From NCBI GenBank assembly GCA_050014795.1, contig JBEKCQ010000025.1, positions 1 to 29,095 on the forward strand: 29,095 nt of DNA, in the 5' to 3' direction. This document shows, in pieces, positions 1-7,878 of this stretch. Origin of the DNA: JALHUF01 sp050014795 (GTDB lineage: Bacteria > Acidobacteriota > Terriglobia > UBA7540). How positions within the stretch are numbered: position 1 is the first letter of the stretch; each line of letters begins with the position of its first letter. The notes below the pieces were generated by a model. The model made no database searches and had not been told where the DNA came from. It saw nothing but the letters and a program-made list of their open reading frames with translations. Both the position numbers and the translations under genes were made by a program.

Positions 1-262
1 TGAGGAGCCTGCGCAACAGGGCCTCGGAGGAGGGGCGGTAGCGGGTTGGATCGCATCCGGCAGCGCGGAACAGCCTACGGAGTGCAGCCAAGGTAGGGTG
101 AGTGGAGAGCGTCTCGAGTTCACAGTTCCCGCGCACGCGCCCCACCACCTCCCGGGAGACCTCCAACAATGCCTCCGGGTGGCCGGGCTGCGACTCCAGC
201 AGCGCCCAGAAAAGCTTCCAGCCCTCAATCTCAAAACGGACGTCAAAAGGTAACGCATCCAT
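1..262 (-). CDS. B3/B4 tRNA-binding-domain protein (partial, 3' end outside window)
   Basis: Reading leftwards from an ATG at 262, 87 codons stay open to the window edge, so the C-terminal part of the protein is missing. The protein begins MDALPFDVRFEIEGWKLFWA. Near the edge it contains the stretch GCDPTRYRPSSEALLRRLL, which I recognise as typical of stand-alone B3/B4 domain proteins. These are related to the B3/B4 domain of the phenylalanyl-tRNA synthetase beta subunit, which lies near the editing site. Stand-alone members may act on mischarged tRNA or amino acids, but their function is poorly defined. No good Shine-Dalgarno sequence precedes the ATG, so the start is provisional. The gene is transcribed away from mscL; the 187-bp gap between them shows nothing else clear. 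The family call is from memory of the motif, not from a search. Confidence 0.72.
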   Translation of the reverse strand, partial: MDALPFDVRFEIEGWKLFWALLESQPGHPEALLEVSREVVGRVRGNCELETLSTHPTLAALRRLFRAAGCDPTRYRPSSEALLRRLL

Positions 263-449
263 GGCCGAGAGATGTTACCCTAACTGGCCCCGAATCGCGT
301 ATGACGTTTCCGGAACTGTGTTGGGTGGGCGTGCTACCAGGGGGAGTTGGACTCTTCTACTCCAGACCCCTGGCAGCCTTCCGTCCAGGCATTAAGGAGT
401 CGGCGGACCTTGCCAGCGAACGTCATCCCCTAGGAAAGTGAGGTGCAAA

Positions 450-893
450 ATGCTCAAGGAATTCAAGGAATTCGCCCTGCGGGGCAATGTGCTCGACATG
501 GCGGTGGGAATCATCGTCGGCGCAGCTTTCGGTACCATCGTCACTTCATTCGTCAACGACATCCTGATGCCGCCGATCGGGCTGCTGTTGGGGCGGGTGG
601 ATTTTTCCAACCTGTTCATCACTCTCAGGGGAGAGCCATTGGCCACGCTGGCGCAGGCGAAGGCCGCGGGCGCCACCACCCTGAATTACGGGATCTTTCT
701 CAACACCGTGGTCAGTTTCCTGATTGTGGCGTTCGCGGTGTTCTTGCTGATTCGTCAGGTGAACAAGCTGAGGCGTGAACCGGAACCCGCACCCGCCGCG
801 CCTACGGCCAAGGAATGCCCCTACTGCTTCTCCAGCATTCCCATCAAAGCCACGCGCTGCGCCCACTGCACCTCGGAACTGAAAGCGACTTAG
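450..893 (+). CDS. mscL: Large-conductance mechanosensitive channel MscL with C-terminal zinc ribbon
   Basis: Inner-membrane pore that opens under membrane tension to release solutes during hypo-osmotic shock. The protein has 147 residues. The N-terminal helix and first membrane segment (about residues 1-45, LKEFKEFALRGNVLDMAVG then GAAFGTIV and PPIGLLLG) match MscL closely. The second membrane segment is about residues 81-101. After it, the usual cytoplasmic helix is replaced by a Pro/Ala linker and a C-x2-C-x10-C-x2-C zinc ribbon (C123, C126, C137, C140). I chose the ATG at 450 because it gives the normal MscL N-terminus and has a GAGG-type site just upstream; a GTG at 438 in the same frame would add four residues. 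The gene stands alone and converges on the OmpA-family gene. The channel identity is secure; the role of the zinc ribbon is unknown. Confidence 0.96.
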   Translation: MLKEFKEFALRGNVLDMAVGIIVGAAFGTIVTSFVNDILMPPIGLLLGRVDFSNLFITLRGEPLATLAQAKAAGATTLNYGIFLNTVVSFLIVAFAVFLLIRQVNKLRREPEPAPAAPTAKECPYCFSSIPIKATRCAHCTSELKAT

Positions 894-991
894 TGGGTGG
901 GAGGGCTGAGACGTGGTGCCGAGGCGTCGGCGCGAGAGGATTCCCTTGCGTGGTGTGGTTCCAATCTGGACGCCTCGGGTGCGCCCCCTTG

Positions 992-1011
992 GGGGAAACC
1001 TGCATTTCCCC
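992..1011. terminator. Stem-loop between convergent mscL and OmpA-family gene
   Basis: GGGGAAA (992-998) and TTTCCCC (1005-1011) form a 7-bp stem with a 6-nt loop. It lies in the 215-bp gap between two genes that point at each other, where a shared terminator would be expected. There is no T-tract on either strand, so Rho-independent function is doubtful. The rest of the gap shows no gene. Confidence 0.3.
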
Positions 1012-1108
1012 ATCGCACAAAAACGTGCGGCCCTCGGGCAACCGCCGCGATTCACCTGGGCGGGTCGGGAGGGCCGGCACCATAGTCGATTTCCAAATAG
1101 CTTCGAAC

Positions 1109-2869
1109 CTATTTCGTCTTCTTGGCCGCCCGAGCTGCCGCCGCGTGCTCGCTCATGAGTTCCTTGAAGTCCGCGGCATGGAGCGGGAAGTATCGCTTGG
1201 ACTGCTGCTTGGTGGTGCTGAGCATGACGTCGACGCGGCGGTTCTGCAGCAGGAGGACGGAGCGCCAGTTCCGCATCAGGGTCTTGCGGTCCTGTTCGGT
1301 GAGATCGGGATTGCCCTCGATGAGCTCCTTCACTTCCGCCTCGGTCAGGTTCTGTTCCTCGCCGTAGGAAACCGTCTCAAGGTTGGCAGCCGGGACGCCT
1401 TGGTCGATCAGATACTGCTTGACGCGATTGGAGCGTCGCTCGGAGAGCGTCTGGTTATATTCCGTCGAACCACGGGGGTCCGCGTGCGCCTGCAAGGTCA
1501 GCCGCGCGTCGGGCCGGAATTGCAGGTACTGCTTGAAATCATTCGCCAACTCGCTCAGCGACTGCTGCTGGCTGGAGACCAGACCGCCGTTCGGGTCGCG
1601 TTTGTTGGGCAGGGCGGTGGGGAAGTAAACGCTGTTGGCGGAGAGCCTCGCTTCGAGCGTCGTCTCCACGGGCGAGACAACGGGTTCGATGACACCGGTG
1701 ACTCGGAGGGTTGCGGTCCGCGTTTCCGAACCACCGCAGGCATTTCCAGCCCGGAGCGTGTAGGTGATGGTTTCATCCACCGGACCCGGATCGGTCTTGC
1801 GCGTAGTTGCCTGAAGGGCGCGGCTGCCGGTGGCAGAGACTGAACCGAAGGGATCGAGAGACGCGGAGTCAGCGCCTGCGGCCGACCAAGCCAGCGTGGC
1901 CGTTCCCTGCTCGAGGACTTGGTCGCCCTTGCGCCGGTAACGGATTTCTTCCGGCGACACCGTCAGCGATGCCTGGACGGCCTTGTCAACGTTCACCGTA
2001 GTATTCGCTGTGGCGTTTCCGCCCGGTCCGGTGGCCGTAAGGGTGTAGATCGTAGTCTCCTTCGGCTGAACTTCGCGTTCACCCGAGGCGGCCACGTCCC
2101 CCAAACCGCTGATCTGGCCGCCCACCGCGTCGGTGGAGGACCAGGTGAGACGAGAGGTGCCCCCACAAGCGATCTGGCCAGCGCTGGATGATATCTGCGC
2201 CGTGGGCTTGCCTACCGCCACGGTGGAGCTTGCCGTGCCCGCCGAGAATCGTGGCACGCTGCTGAGCTGCTGGCCACGCGGCCAGGCCTCGGGCTTCTGC
2301 GCGCCGCCTTTACCGATGTTCACGATGACGCGCTCGTTGGCTCCCACCGTCACCGGCCCCGACCAGACCGTTTCCGCACGGTTCAATAAGGTGAGCTGGT
2401 GCGTGCCCGGTGGGACCAGGAGTTCCTGCTTCCAGATGATGTCGTGATTGAACTGATCGGCGTTGCCGACCAGATACTCGGGACTCTTACCGTTCAGCAA
2501 CACCGCTGAATGATGGCCCCCTTCAATCTGGATGCGACCCCAGGGACCGGAAACATTGCCTCCCACCGGGGTCATGGGGATGTCCAGGCGGATGCCGCCC
2601 CGCTCGGGAATGGTAACCTTGCGGACTTCCGGCTTATAGCCGTAGGCGTAGACGCCCACCGTGTGCTCCCCCGGACTGATGCTGTGCAGGCGAAGATTGT
2701 GGTCGCCGCTGCGGCCGGAATCGCCAATCGGCGTCCCGTCCAGATAAACATAGGCTTGGGGGGGAACAGCGCGCACTTCCAGTTGGGTGCGCGTGCAGGC
2801 CGATACGAAGAGCGTCATGGACATTAAAACAATGAAAATGCCAATCCTTGAAAAACCGTCTTTTCGCAT
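1109..2869 (-). CDS. OmpA-family lipoprotein with PEGA and Ig-like domains
   Basis: Probable envelope protein that links the outer membrane to peptidoglycan; 586 residues. The N-terminus is a lipoprotein signal peptide ending V-S-A-C (lipid-modified Cys about residue 25). A PEGA domain follows (about 28-95, with AYVYLDGTPIGD and PGEHTVGVYAYGY), then a second PEGA-like beta domain (about 105-185). Two Ig-like or PKD-like repeats come next (about 215-395, each with a T-Y-T-L-x-A strand). A C-terminal OmpA domain (about 405-560) carries LQAHADPRGSTEYNQTLSERR, the peptidoglycan-binding signature. Between that signature and the final QNRRVDV strand there are roughly 35 extra residues rich in Glu and Leu. 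I chose the ATG at 2869 over the one at 2884 because GGAGG then sits at normal distance. It is probably monocistronic, from the promoter near 3060-3088. Confidence 0.88.
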   Translation of the reverse strand: MRKDGFSRIGIFIVLMSMTLFVSACTRTQLEVRAVPPQAYVYLDGTPIGDSGRSGDHNLRLHSISPGEHTVGVYAYGYKPEVRKVTIPERGGIRLDIPMTPVGGNVSGPWGRIQIEGGHHSAVLLNGKSPEYLVGNADQFNHDIIWKQELLVPPGTHQLTLLNRAETVWSGPVTVGANERVIVNIGKGGAQKPEAWPRGQQLSSVPRFSAGTASSTVAVGKPTAQISSSAGQIACGGTSRLTWSSTDAVGGQISGLGDVAASGEREVQPKETTIYTLTATGPGGNATANTTVNVDKAVQASLTVSPEEIRYRRKGDQVLEQGTATLAWSAAGADSASLDPFGSVSATGSRALQATTRKTDPGPVDETITYTLRAGNACGGSETRTATLRVTGVIEPVVSPVETTLEARLSANSVYFPTALPNKRDPNGGLVSSQQQSLSELANDFKQYLQFRPDARLTLQAHADPRGSTEYNQTLSERRSNRVKQYLIDQGVPAANLETVSYGEEQNLTEAEVKELIEGNPDLTEQDRKTLMRNWRSVLLLQNRRVDVMLSTTKQQSKRYFPLHAADFKELMSEHAAAARAAKKTK

Positions 2870-3059
2870 TGGTACAACCTCCATTTCAGTTGTCGCTCGG
2901 GCCCTCGAAAAGGGGAAGGCCCTCGTTCAGGCTGCGCGAAGGAAGCGGTAAGTCGATTGCTGTGTGCACACCGCAGAACCTGAAATGCGGCATTGCGGAT
3001 TCCCGCCTTCGGCAGGACCATCCACATCTTCGGAGTTCGGCTATACCACTTACAGTCAG

Positions 3060-3088
3060 ATGTTATACGAAATTCTCACCCGTTGCAA
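3060..3088 (-). promoter_or_regulatory. Candidate sigma-70 promoter for the OmpA-family lipoprotein gene
   Basis: On the minus strand TTGCAA (3088-3083) and TAACAT (3065-3060) are separated by 17 bp, each matching the consensus at four of six positions. Transcription would start near 3053, leaving a leader of about 180 nt before the ATG at 2869. The surrounding gap (2870-3182, 313 bp) separates two minus-strand genes. It is AT-richer than its flanks and shows no convincing ORF or other element. Confidence 0.42.
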
Positions 3089-3182
3089 GCCAGATACCTA
3101 TTCCGCAATGAATGAGGCGTTCTATCAGAGTTTCATAAGTAACCCCCGAAGCAAGAAGTCGTCAGGTGGGCCCTCGGTCGGT

Positions 3183-5957
3183 TTACCATTCGAATTCCAC
3201 CCGCGTCCGCCGCGCGCAGAATTCTTCATAAGGCCCCACGCGCAAGGTGCGGATGTAGTCTGGCCGGTCGGTGTAGGCGAGGACGATGGTAAGGACGTTC
3301 ATCTTGCCACCAAAAACGAGATGGGGTTCGGGAAGATAGAATTCCTTTTGCGGGCCGACACTAACGTAGCGTCCCACGAATTTGCCGTTGAGGTAGAGCA
3401 GCGCGTCGCGTTCGGCCTGGAAGTTGACTTTCCACGGGACGGACCATCCTGCGAACGGCGTTTCCAGCGCAAATTCGGCGCGGCACCAAGTGAATGCCGG
3501 AGCGAGTTCTTTCCCGGTGGAAAACTCGTTCAGCTCTGCGGGTTTCCATCCCTCCCTCGGGAACTCCGGGTCGATATCTCGCCCGCGCATGGATGCGGGA
3601 ACGCGCTGGATCTGCCAAGCATTGATGGCGGTTCCGTCCTGCGCGCTGTCTCCGTACCGCACAGACTGGATGCCGCTCAACTCACCCAGGTTTGGGCCGC
3701 CGTTTGGGCTGCCGAAGCGCTCGTAGGCAATTTCGATGGCGTTGGCCCCCGGCGCCGCGTATTTGGCGAGCGCGAATTCCACGCTCCTGCTGGCGTTGGA
3801 CGCTTCCGGCACCAACTTCCCGTTCAGGAAGACCTTCTTCGAGTCGCTCCCGAAAGTAGAGATGAACATGCGGGGCTCGCCGGCGGCAGTGAACTGGGCC
3901 CGATACTTGACGTAACCGTAGGGGACAGGCCCCAGGTCTTCGAGCGCGCGCAGCGAGCTGTTCAACCAATCACCCGAGTTTGGATCAAACTTCTCCGTCC
4001 AAGTCTGAACTTGGTTCAGGCTGATGGGACGATGCGGAATCGCTGGAATGTTGACGCCCAGGCGGGCCGTGCGCCGGGGGCGTTCGTACTCAAAATTCAG
4101 CGGCACGCCGTTCACGAAGCACTTGCTGGGCTGGGGCGGCAGCAGGACAGTAAGCTGGTGCTCACCGGGAAGAAAGTCGAGCTCGCCCCAGATGCGTCTG
4201 CCGGCCGACCCGCTCCCGGCCATCAAGTAGCTGTCAGTGATGAACGGAACCAGCATGGGCTTGGGTCCTTCGGCGCCGGGGACGACTTTGCATGGGAATT
4301 CTGCCGTCCAGGTCCGCAGGGCGAGCGCCCGGGGAAGCACCACGACGAGCAGATGATCGTTGACCAGGAGAATCTTCTCCGCCTTCTCCACCCGCACACC
4401 GAACACCACCGATTCGTATTCGGGGTCCCAGTAGCTGTAGAGGAAATCGCCTTCGATCTTGGGTTCAGCTTCAGTGGCCAGCGAGAGCTCAGCGACGCGG
4501 CCCGGCTCGTCGTAAACGATCAGGAGATGCCGGTCCAGGAGCAGGCCGGCAGCGAGAACTTCCGCCGTCGTGTAGCGGAGGATGCTGCCGGGGATGGGAA
4601 TCCCCACCGGGAGCATCTTCATCTCGCGCGCGCCGATCACCAGTTCGCCCTCGCGCGGCGTGGCGATGACGCGCTTGGTGGGGCTGAACGGGTCCTGAAC
4701 GTACATCTTGAACCGCTGCTCGGCGTTCGAGTTCTCACGCACGAAGACGACGCCATTCTTGCCGCTCACGCGCTCCGTGACGCTGACATTCGGATTTGTC
4801 GATTGCGGGATGCGCTCGACGACCTGCGCGCGGGTGAGCACATTCCCAAAGACCGCCAGTGCGGCGCCGATGCCCCGCGCCGCGTAATACTTCTCCCACA
4901 GACCGCCCGGCTCGCGGATGGGTGCCGCGTAGTCGTAAGTGGTAGTGAGAGTCTTCGCCGCCCAGTCGAAGTTCGTCCCGCCAAAGCCCATGTAGTAATT
5001 GAAGTACGTCACGCCCTGTTCGATTACCGTCTTGCTGAGCATGTTGAGCTGCGCGCCGTCCACGCCTTCCTGCTCCACCGAGAGCTTGCCGCCGAACTGG
5101 CTGAACCATCCTCCCTGGAGTTCCGTGATGCCCAGCGGCGAGTTGGGTTCTTCCTGGCGCAGCTTGTGAAGCGCGGGCGGGACTTCCTGCGTAATGTTCC
5201 AGCGCGGATAGAAGTTGCAAGTGTCGATCAGGCGCGCCATGTCGGGGTCGGAATTCTCGCGCGCCTGCTTCGTCCAACAGGTGATGACAGGTACGTTGAT
5301 TCCTGCGTTCGCGACCAGGCGGGCGAGCAGGCGGAGGTACTCCCGCTTATCGGCGTCGGGCAACGGCCAGAAGTCGTATTCGTTTTCCACCTGCACCAAG
5401 ATGATCGGCCCGCCGAGCGTTATTTGATGGCGCTGGATAACGGGGAGCACCTGGTTGAACCAGTGCTGGGACCACCGGATACTCTCCAGGTGATTCGAGC
5501 GCAGCGGGAAACGTTTGGCGGCCACCCAGTCGGGGATGCCGCCGCGGTGCCACTCCGCGCAGACGTACGGCCCGGGCCGCGCGATTAGAAAGAATCCCAT
5601 CTCCTTCACGAGCTTGACGAAGTCCTCGAACTCGGTGAGGTCCACGCGGCCTTCTTCGCGCTCGTGGTAGTTCCAGAAAACGTAAGTCTCGACGGTGTTG
5701 AAGCCGGCGCGCTGCAGTTTCAGCAGGCGCTCGCGCCACAGCGCCCGCGGGCAGCGCGGATAGTGGAACGCCGCGCTGAAGATGAACGTGTCGCGGTCAT
5801 TGATGGTGAAGCAACTCGCGTCGTAGCGGATGAAGTGCGGGTTCTCGAAAAGCTCCTCAACCTGCGAACGCGCGCCGGTAGCGACCAGCCGGCTGGCGGA
5901 ACCAGCGAGCGGCGCCGCCAGGGTGGTTTTCAGGAACCTGCGACGGGATGATTTCAT
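3183..5957 (-). CDS. Tat-exported beta-galactosidase, glycoside hydrolase family 35
   Basis: Retaining exo-glycosidase expected to remove terminal beta-D-galactosyl residues outside the cytoplasm; 924 residues. The N-terminus carries a twin-arginine motif, S-R-R-R-F-L-K, followed by an Ala/Gly-rich segment. The TIM-barrel has the family signatures FNTVETYVFWNYHE (about 86-99) and IARPGPYVCAEW. The acid/base motif GGPIILVQVENEY (182-194) has E193 in the catalytic position, and the nucleophile is E279 in ITELQGGW. The remaining roughly 550 residues look like the beta-sandwich and jelly-roll domains usual in long GH35 enzymes. GGAG lies about 8 nt before the ATG. The nitroreductase gene upstream is in the same direction 161 bp away. 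Specificity (galactan, xyloglucan side chains, glycolipid or other) cannot be read from sequence. Confidence 0.93.
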   Translation of the reverse strand: MKSSRRRFLKTTLAAPLAGSASRLVATGARSQVEELFENPHFIRYDASCFTINDRDTFIFSAAFHYPRCPRALWRERLLKLQRAGFNTVETYVFWNYHEREEGRVDLTEFEDFVKLVKEMGFFLIARPGPYVCAEWHRGGIPDWVAAKRFPLRSNHLESIRWSQHWFNQVLPVIQRHQITLGGPIILVQVENEYDFWPLPDADKREYLRLLARLVANAGINVPVITCWTKQARENSDPDMARLIDTCNFYPRWNITQEVPPALHKLRQEEPNSPLGITELQGGWFSQFGGKLSVEQEGVDGAQLNMLSKTVIEQGVTYFNYYMGFGGTNFDWAAKTLTTTYDYAAPIREPGGLWEKYYAARGIGAALAVFGNVLTRAQVVERIPQSTNPNVSVTERVSGKNGVVFVRENSNAEQRFKMYVQDPFSPTKRVIATPREGELVIGAREMKMLPVGIPIPGSILRYTTAEVLAAGLLLDRHLLIVYDEPGRVAELSLATEAEPKIEGDFLYSYWDPEYESVVFGVRVEKAEKILLVNDHLLVVVLPRALALRTWTAEFPCKVVPGAEGPKPMLVPFITDSYLMAGSGSAGRRIWGELDFLPGEHQLTVLLPPQPSKCFVNGVPLNFEYERPRRTARLGVNIPAIPHRPISLNQVQTWTEKFDPNSGDWLNSSLRALEDLGPVPYGYVKYRAQFTAAGEPRMFISTFGSDSKKVFLNGKLVPEASNASRSVEFALAKYAAPGANAIEIAYERFGSPNGGPNLGELSGIQSVRYGDSAQDGTAINAWQIQRVPASMRGRDIDPEFPREGWKPAELNEFSTGKELAPAFTWCRAEFALETPFAGWSVPWKVNFQAERDALLYLNGKFVGRYVSVGPQKEFYLPEPHLVFGGKMNVLTIVLAYTDRPDYIRTLRVGPYEEFCARRTRVEFEW

Positions 5958-6118
5958 GGGCAGGACTCCAGCTCAGCGCTTTCGACCTTTAGACAATAAG
6001 ACGAAACGGGAAGATACGGAGAAAAGACTGCGCCCACTGCTACTCACTCTTTCGCACGCTCGTTGCAAGTCGAGCAGGGGCCGCAGCGGTGGAACTCTCG
6101 CCTGCTCCAAGCGCCTGG

Positions 6119-6610
6119 TCAGAACTTTTCCCAATGCAGGACGTCCGCAAGCGGCCGCTTGCTCTTCTCCGGGCTTTCCGCCGAGTAGCCGATGGGAATC
6201 AGGCTGACTAACTTGTAGCCCGGGGGCGCACCGACCAGCCGGCAGATTTCTGAAGCGTAGGGCTTCTTATCTCCGGCGACCCAGCAGGAGCCCAGGCCGT
6301 GCGCGCGGGCGGCCAGCAGGATATTCTCCGTGGCAGCGCTACCATCTTCGAGGTAATACTTCGTGTCCCTCGACAGAACGACGACGCACACCGGGGCGTC
6401 GGCAATGAACTTCCCGTAGTCGGCGATCACAGCAATCCTGCGCAACAGCTCGGGGTCCGTCACAACCACGAATTCCCAAGGCTGAACGTTGTTGGCCGTG
6501 GGCGCCAAGCGCCCGCAGTCAACGATGTCCTCGATGATCTTTCTGGGTACCGGTGCGCGCGTGTAGGCGCGGACCGAGCGCCGGGTCTTCAACATCTCAA
6601 TCGCGTCCAT
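6119..6610 (-). CDS. Nitroreductase-family FMN oxidoreductase
   Basis: Small flavoprotein of the nitroreductase fold, 163 residues, which normally works as a dimer using NAD(P)H to reduce nitro, quinone or other acceptors. The N-terminal FMN-phosphate signature is clear (LKTRRSVRAYTRAPVP), followed by GRLAPTANNVQPWEFVVV. The central GSAATENILLAARAHGLGSCWV segment is also typical of the family (residues roughly 90-111). I chose the ATG at 6610 because GGAGGG lies 9 nt upstream; an in-frame ATG at 6676 would add 22 residues unlike the family. The physiological substrate is unknown. It sits between GH35 and a small membrane-protein gene on the same strand, with gaps over 130 bp on both sides, so it is probably its own unit. 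Confidence 0.9.
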   Translation of the reverse strand: MDAIEMLKTRRSVRAYTRAPVPRKIIEDIVDCGRLAPTANNVQPWEFVVVTDPELLRRIAVIADYGKFIADAPVCVVVLSRDTKYYLEDGSAATENILLAARAHGLGSCWVAGDKKPYASEICRLVGAPPGYKLVSLIPIGYSAESPEKSKRPLADVLHWEKF

Positions 6611-6715
6611 ATCTGTAAGCCCTCCGACTGGAATGCTTCCTTCCCGTGGCCAAGCCAGCTCGGTTCCCCGCCGCACGCGCTAGGCCGTGCTGCGTCCTCC
6701 TAAGGGTGAGGGGGG

Positions 6716-6731
6716 CGCTGCCCGGGCAGCG
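6716..6731. terminator. Perfect 16-bp palindrome downstream of the 6749-7144 gene
   Basis: CGCTGCCCGGGCAGCG reads the same on both strands and can fold with 6-bp arms and a 4-nt loop. It begins 18 bp beyond the stop of the minus-strand membrane-protein gene. No T-tract follows, so it may be a terminator, a 3'-end stabiliser or a protein site. Confidence 0.35.
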
Positions 6732-6748
6732 TAAACGGCGCACAACTT

Positions 6749-7144
6749 CTACGCGGTTCGCGTGGGGCCGCCAAGAGATCGATAAGCGACCCGAACCAGC
6801 ATCCAGAGAAGATAGTAGAACCCCGCGATCACTACAACGCCCGCTCCGCGCCAAACAAGCGGAGCTGCCACTCCGAAAATCCGCCAGGGCAGGTTGAGGA
6901 CGAAGAGGGCCGCCAGTCCGGCCACTAGGCCCAGAATCATTCCCCAAACCGGCAGCCGGCCCGGGACCCAGGCGGAAGGCGCAATCATCGCCCAAAGTCC
7001 CCAGGCCAGCGGGGCGAAACACCACATGACCACGAGCGGGAAAAACCTCTGCTCCGCCAGGCCATGCGTGATGAGAACGACGAGGACCGCCAGAGCGATC
7101 CCCATCGAAGCGATTGCGCTCGCCGAAGCAAACCGCCTAAACAT
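6749..7144 (-). CDS. Small integral membrane protein of unknown function
   Basis: A 131-residue protein that I do not recognise. It is almost entirely hydrophobic, with four likely membrane segments: about residues 8-28, 35-55, 66-86 and 97-118. It has short basic ends (MFRRF at the start, RVAYRSLGG near the end), suggesting cytoplasmic termini. No catalytic or metal-binding motif is visible. The ATG at 7144 is preferred because GGGAGG lies 6 nt upstream; an upstream in-frame start at 7183 would add 13 residues without a better site. It lies 53 bp downstream of mntP in the same orientation and could be co-transcribed with it. Confidence 0.72.
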   Translation of the reverse strand: MFRRFASASAIASMGIALAVLVVLITHGLAEQRFFPLVVMWCFAPLAWGLWAMIAPSAWVPGRLPVWGMILGLVAGLAALFVLNLPWRIFGVAAPLVWRGAGVVVIAGFYYLLWMLVRVAYRSLGGPTRTA

Positions 7145-7197
7145 ATTGACCTCCCTAACCGTCCCGTATCTATGGTACAGCACAGACAGCGGTCAGC

Positions 7198-7755
7198 TTA
7201 AACTAGGTGCGCAATGAGAATTCGCAGGCCCATCAGGCAGAGGATCACGCCTCCGACGATCTCCATGCGCTTACCGAATCTCACCCCCAGGGCGCTGCCG
7301 AACTGGAAGCCGGCCATCGAGACGACCATAGTCACCACGCCAATCACGACACTCGGGTACCAGATGCTCACCCGCAGCATGGCCAGGCTCAGACCAATGG
7401 CCAGAGCGTCAAGGCTGGTGGCAATGGCCAGTATCACTAGATTGAACCCGCGCGAGGGATCGCCCGCTCGGGATTCCAGCGCCGAACTGAATCCGGCGCG
7501 GATCATGCGCGCGCCGACGAACGTCAGCAGCGCGAAAGCAATCCAGTGGTCCCACGGTGCGACGAAACGCTCGATCCGCATGCCGGCCAGCCAACCGACC
7601 ACCGGCATCATGAACTGGAACAGGCCGAAGTGGAATGCCAGCCGAAATCCTGCCCGCGCGCCGCGCGCCTGCCCCGATGCTCCACAACCTACGGCCACCG
7701 CGCAGGCGTCCATGGCGAGCCCCAGGGCGATAAGCACAATCTCAAACAGTCGCAA
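7198..7755 (-). CDS. mntP: MntP-family manganese efflux pump
   Basis: Cytoplasmic-membrane exporter thought to expel Mn(II) when it is in excess; 185 residues, the usual length. It has six hydrophobic segments and the two-fold internal repeat of the family. Each half carries an acidic membrane motif: GLAMDACAVAVGCG near residue 16 and ATSLDALAIGLSL about residue 115. These Asp residues are essential in characterised MntP proteins. The start is a TTG at 7755, supported by AAGGAG (7761-7766) 5 nt upstream; no ATG in frame is better placed. Many mntP genes are controlled by a manganese-sensing yybP-ykoY riboswitch, but the 123 bp upstream show no recognisable one. Confidence 0.92.
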   Translation of the reverse strand: MRLFEIVLIALGLAMDACAVAVGCGASGQARGARAGFRLAFHFGLFQFMMPVVGWLAGMRIERFVAPWDHWIAFALLTFVGARMIRAGFSSALESRAGDPSRGFNLVILAIATSLDALAIGLSLAMLRVSIWYPSVVIGVVTMVVSMAGFQFGSALGVRFGKRMEIVGGVILCLMGLRILIAHLV

Positions 7756-7863
7756 ACGCGCTCCTTATGGCATTCCCTGGCGTTCGCAGTTGCTGAACCA
7801 GAAAAACAAGTGAGTCGGCAGCGTAACCCGTCGTGGTCGCGCGCTTCCGGGCGGCCGATGCCA

Positions 7864-7878
7864 CGCCAAAGCCTGGCG
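7864..7878. terminator. Short hairpin directly after the dehydratase stop codon
   Basis: CGCCA (7864-7868) and TGGCG (7874-7878) form a 5-bp stem with a 5-nt loop, immediately downstream of the minus-strand dehydratase TAG (7881-7879). On the minus strand the junction reads GTAGCGCCAGGCTTTGGCG, so the stop codon lies at the edge of the palindrome. There is no T-tract. Confidence 0.3.

Noticed and set aside
2964..5588. Plus-strand open frame of 874 codons
   Set aside because: It lies antisense to the GH35 gene, which has clear catalytic motifs. The translation shows no family features and is a by-product of GC-rich codon use.
7756..7878. Manganese riboswitch (yybP-ykoY) before mntP
   Set aside because: Expected from other mntP genes, but I could not find its conserved loops in this short gap.
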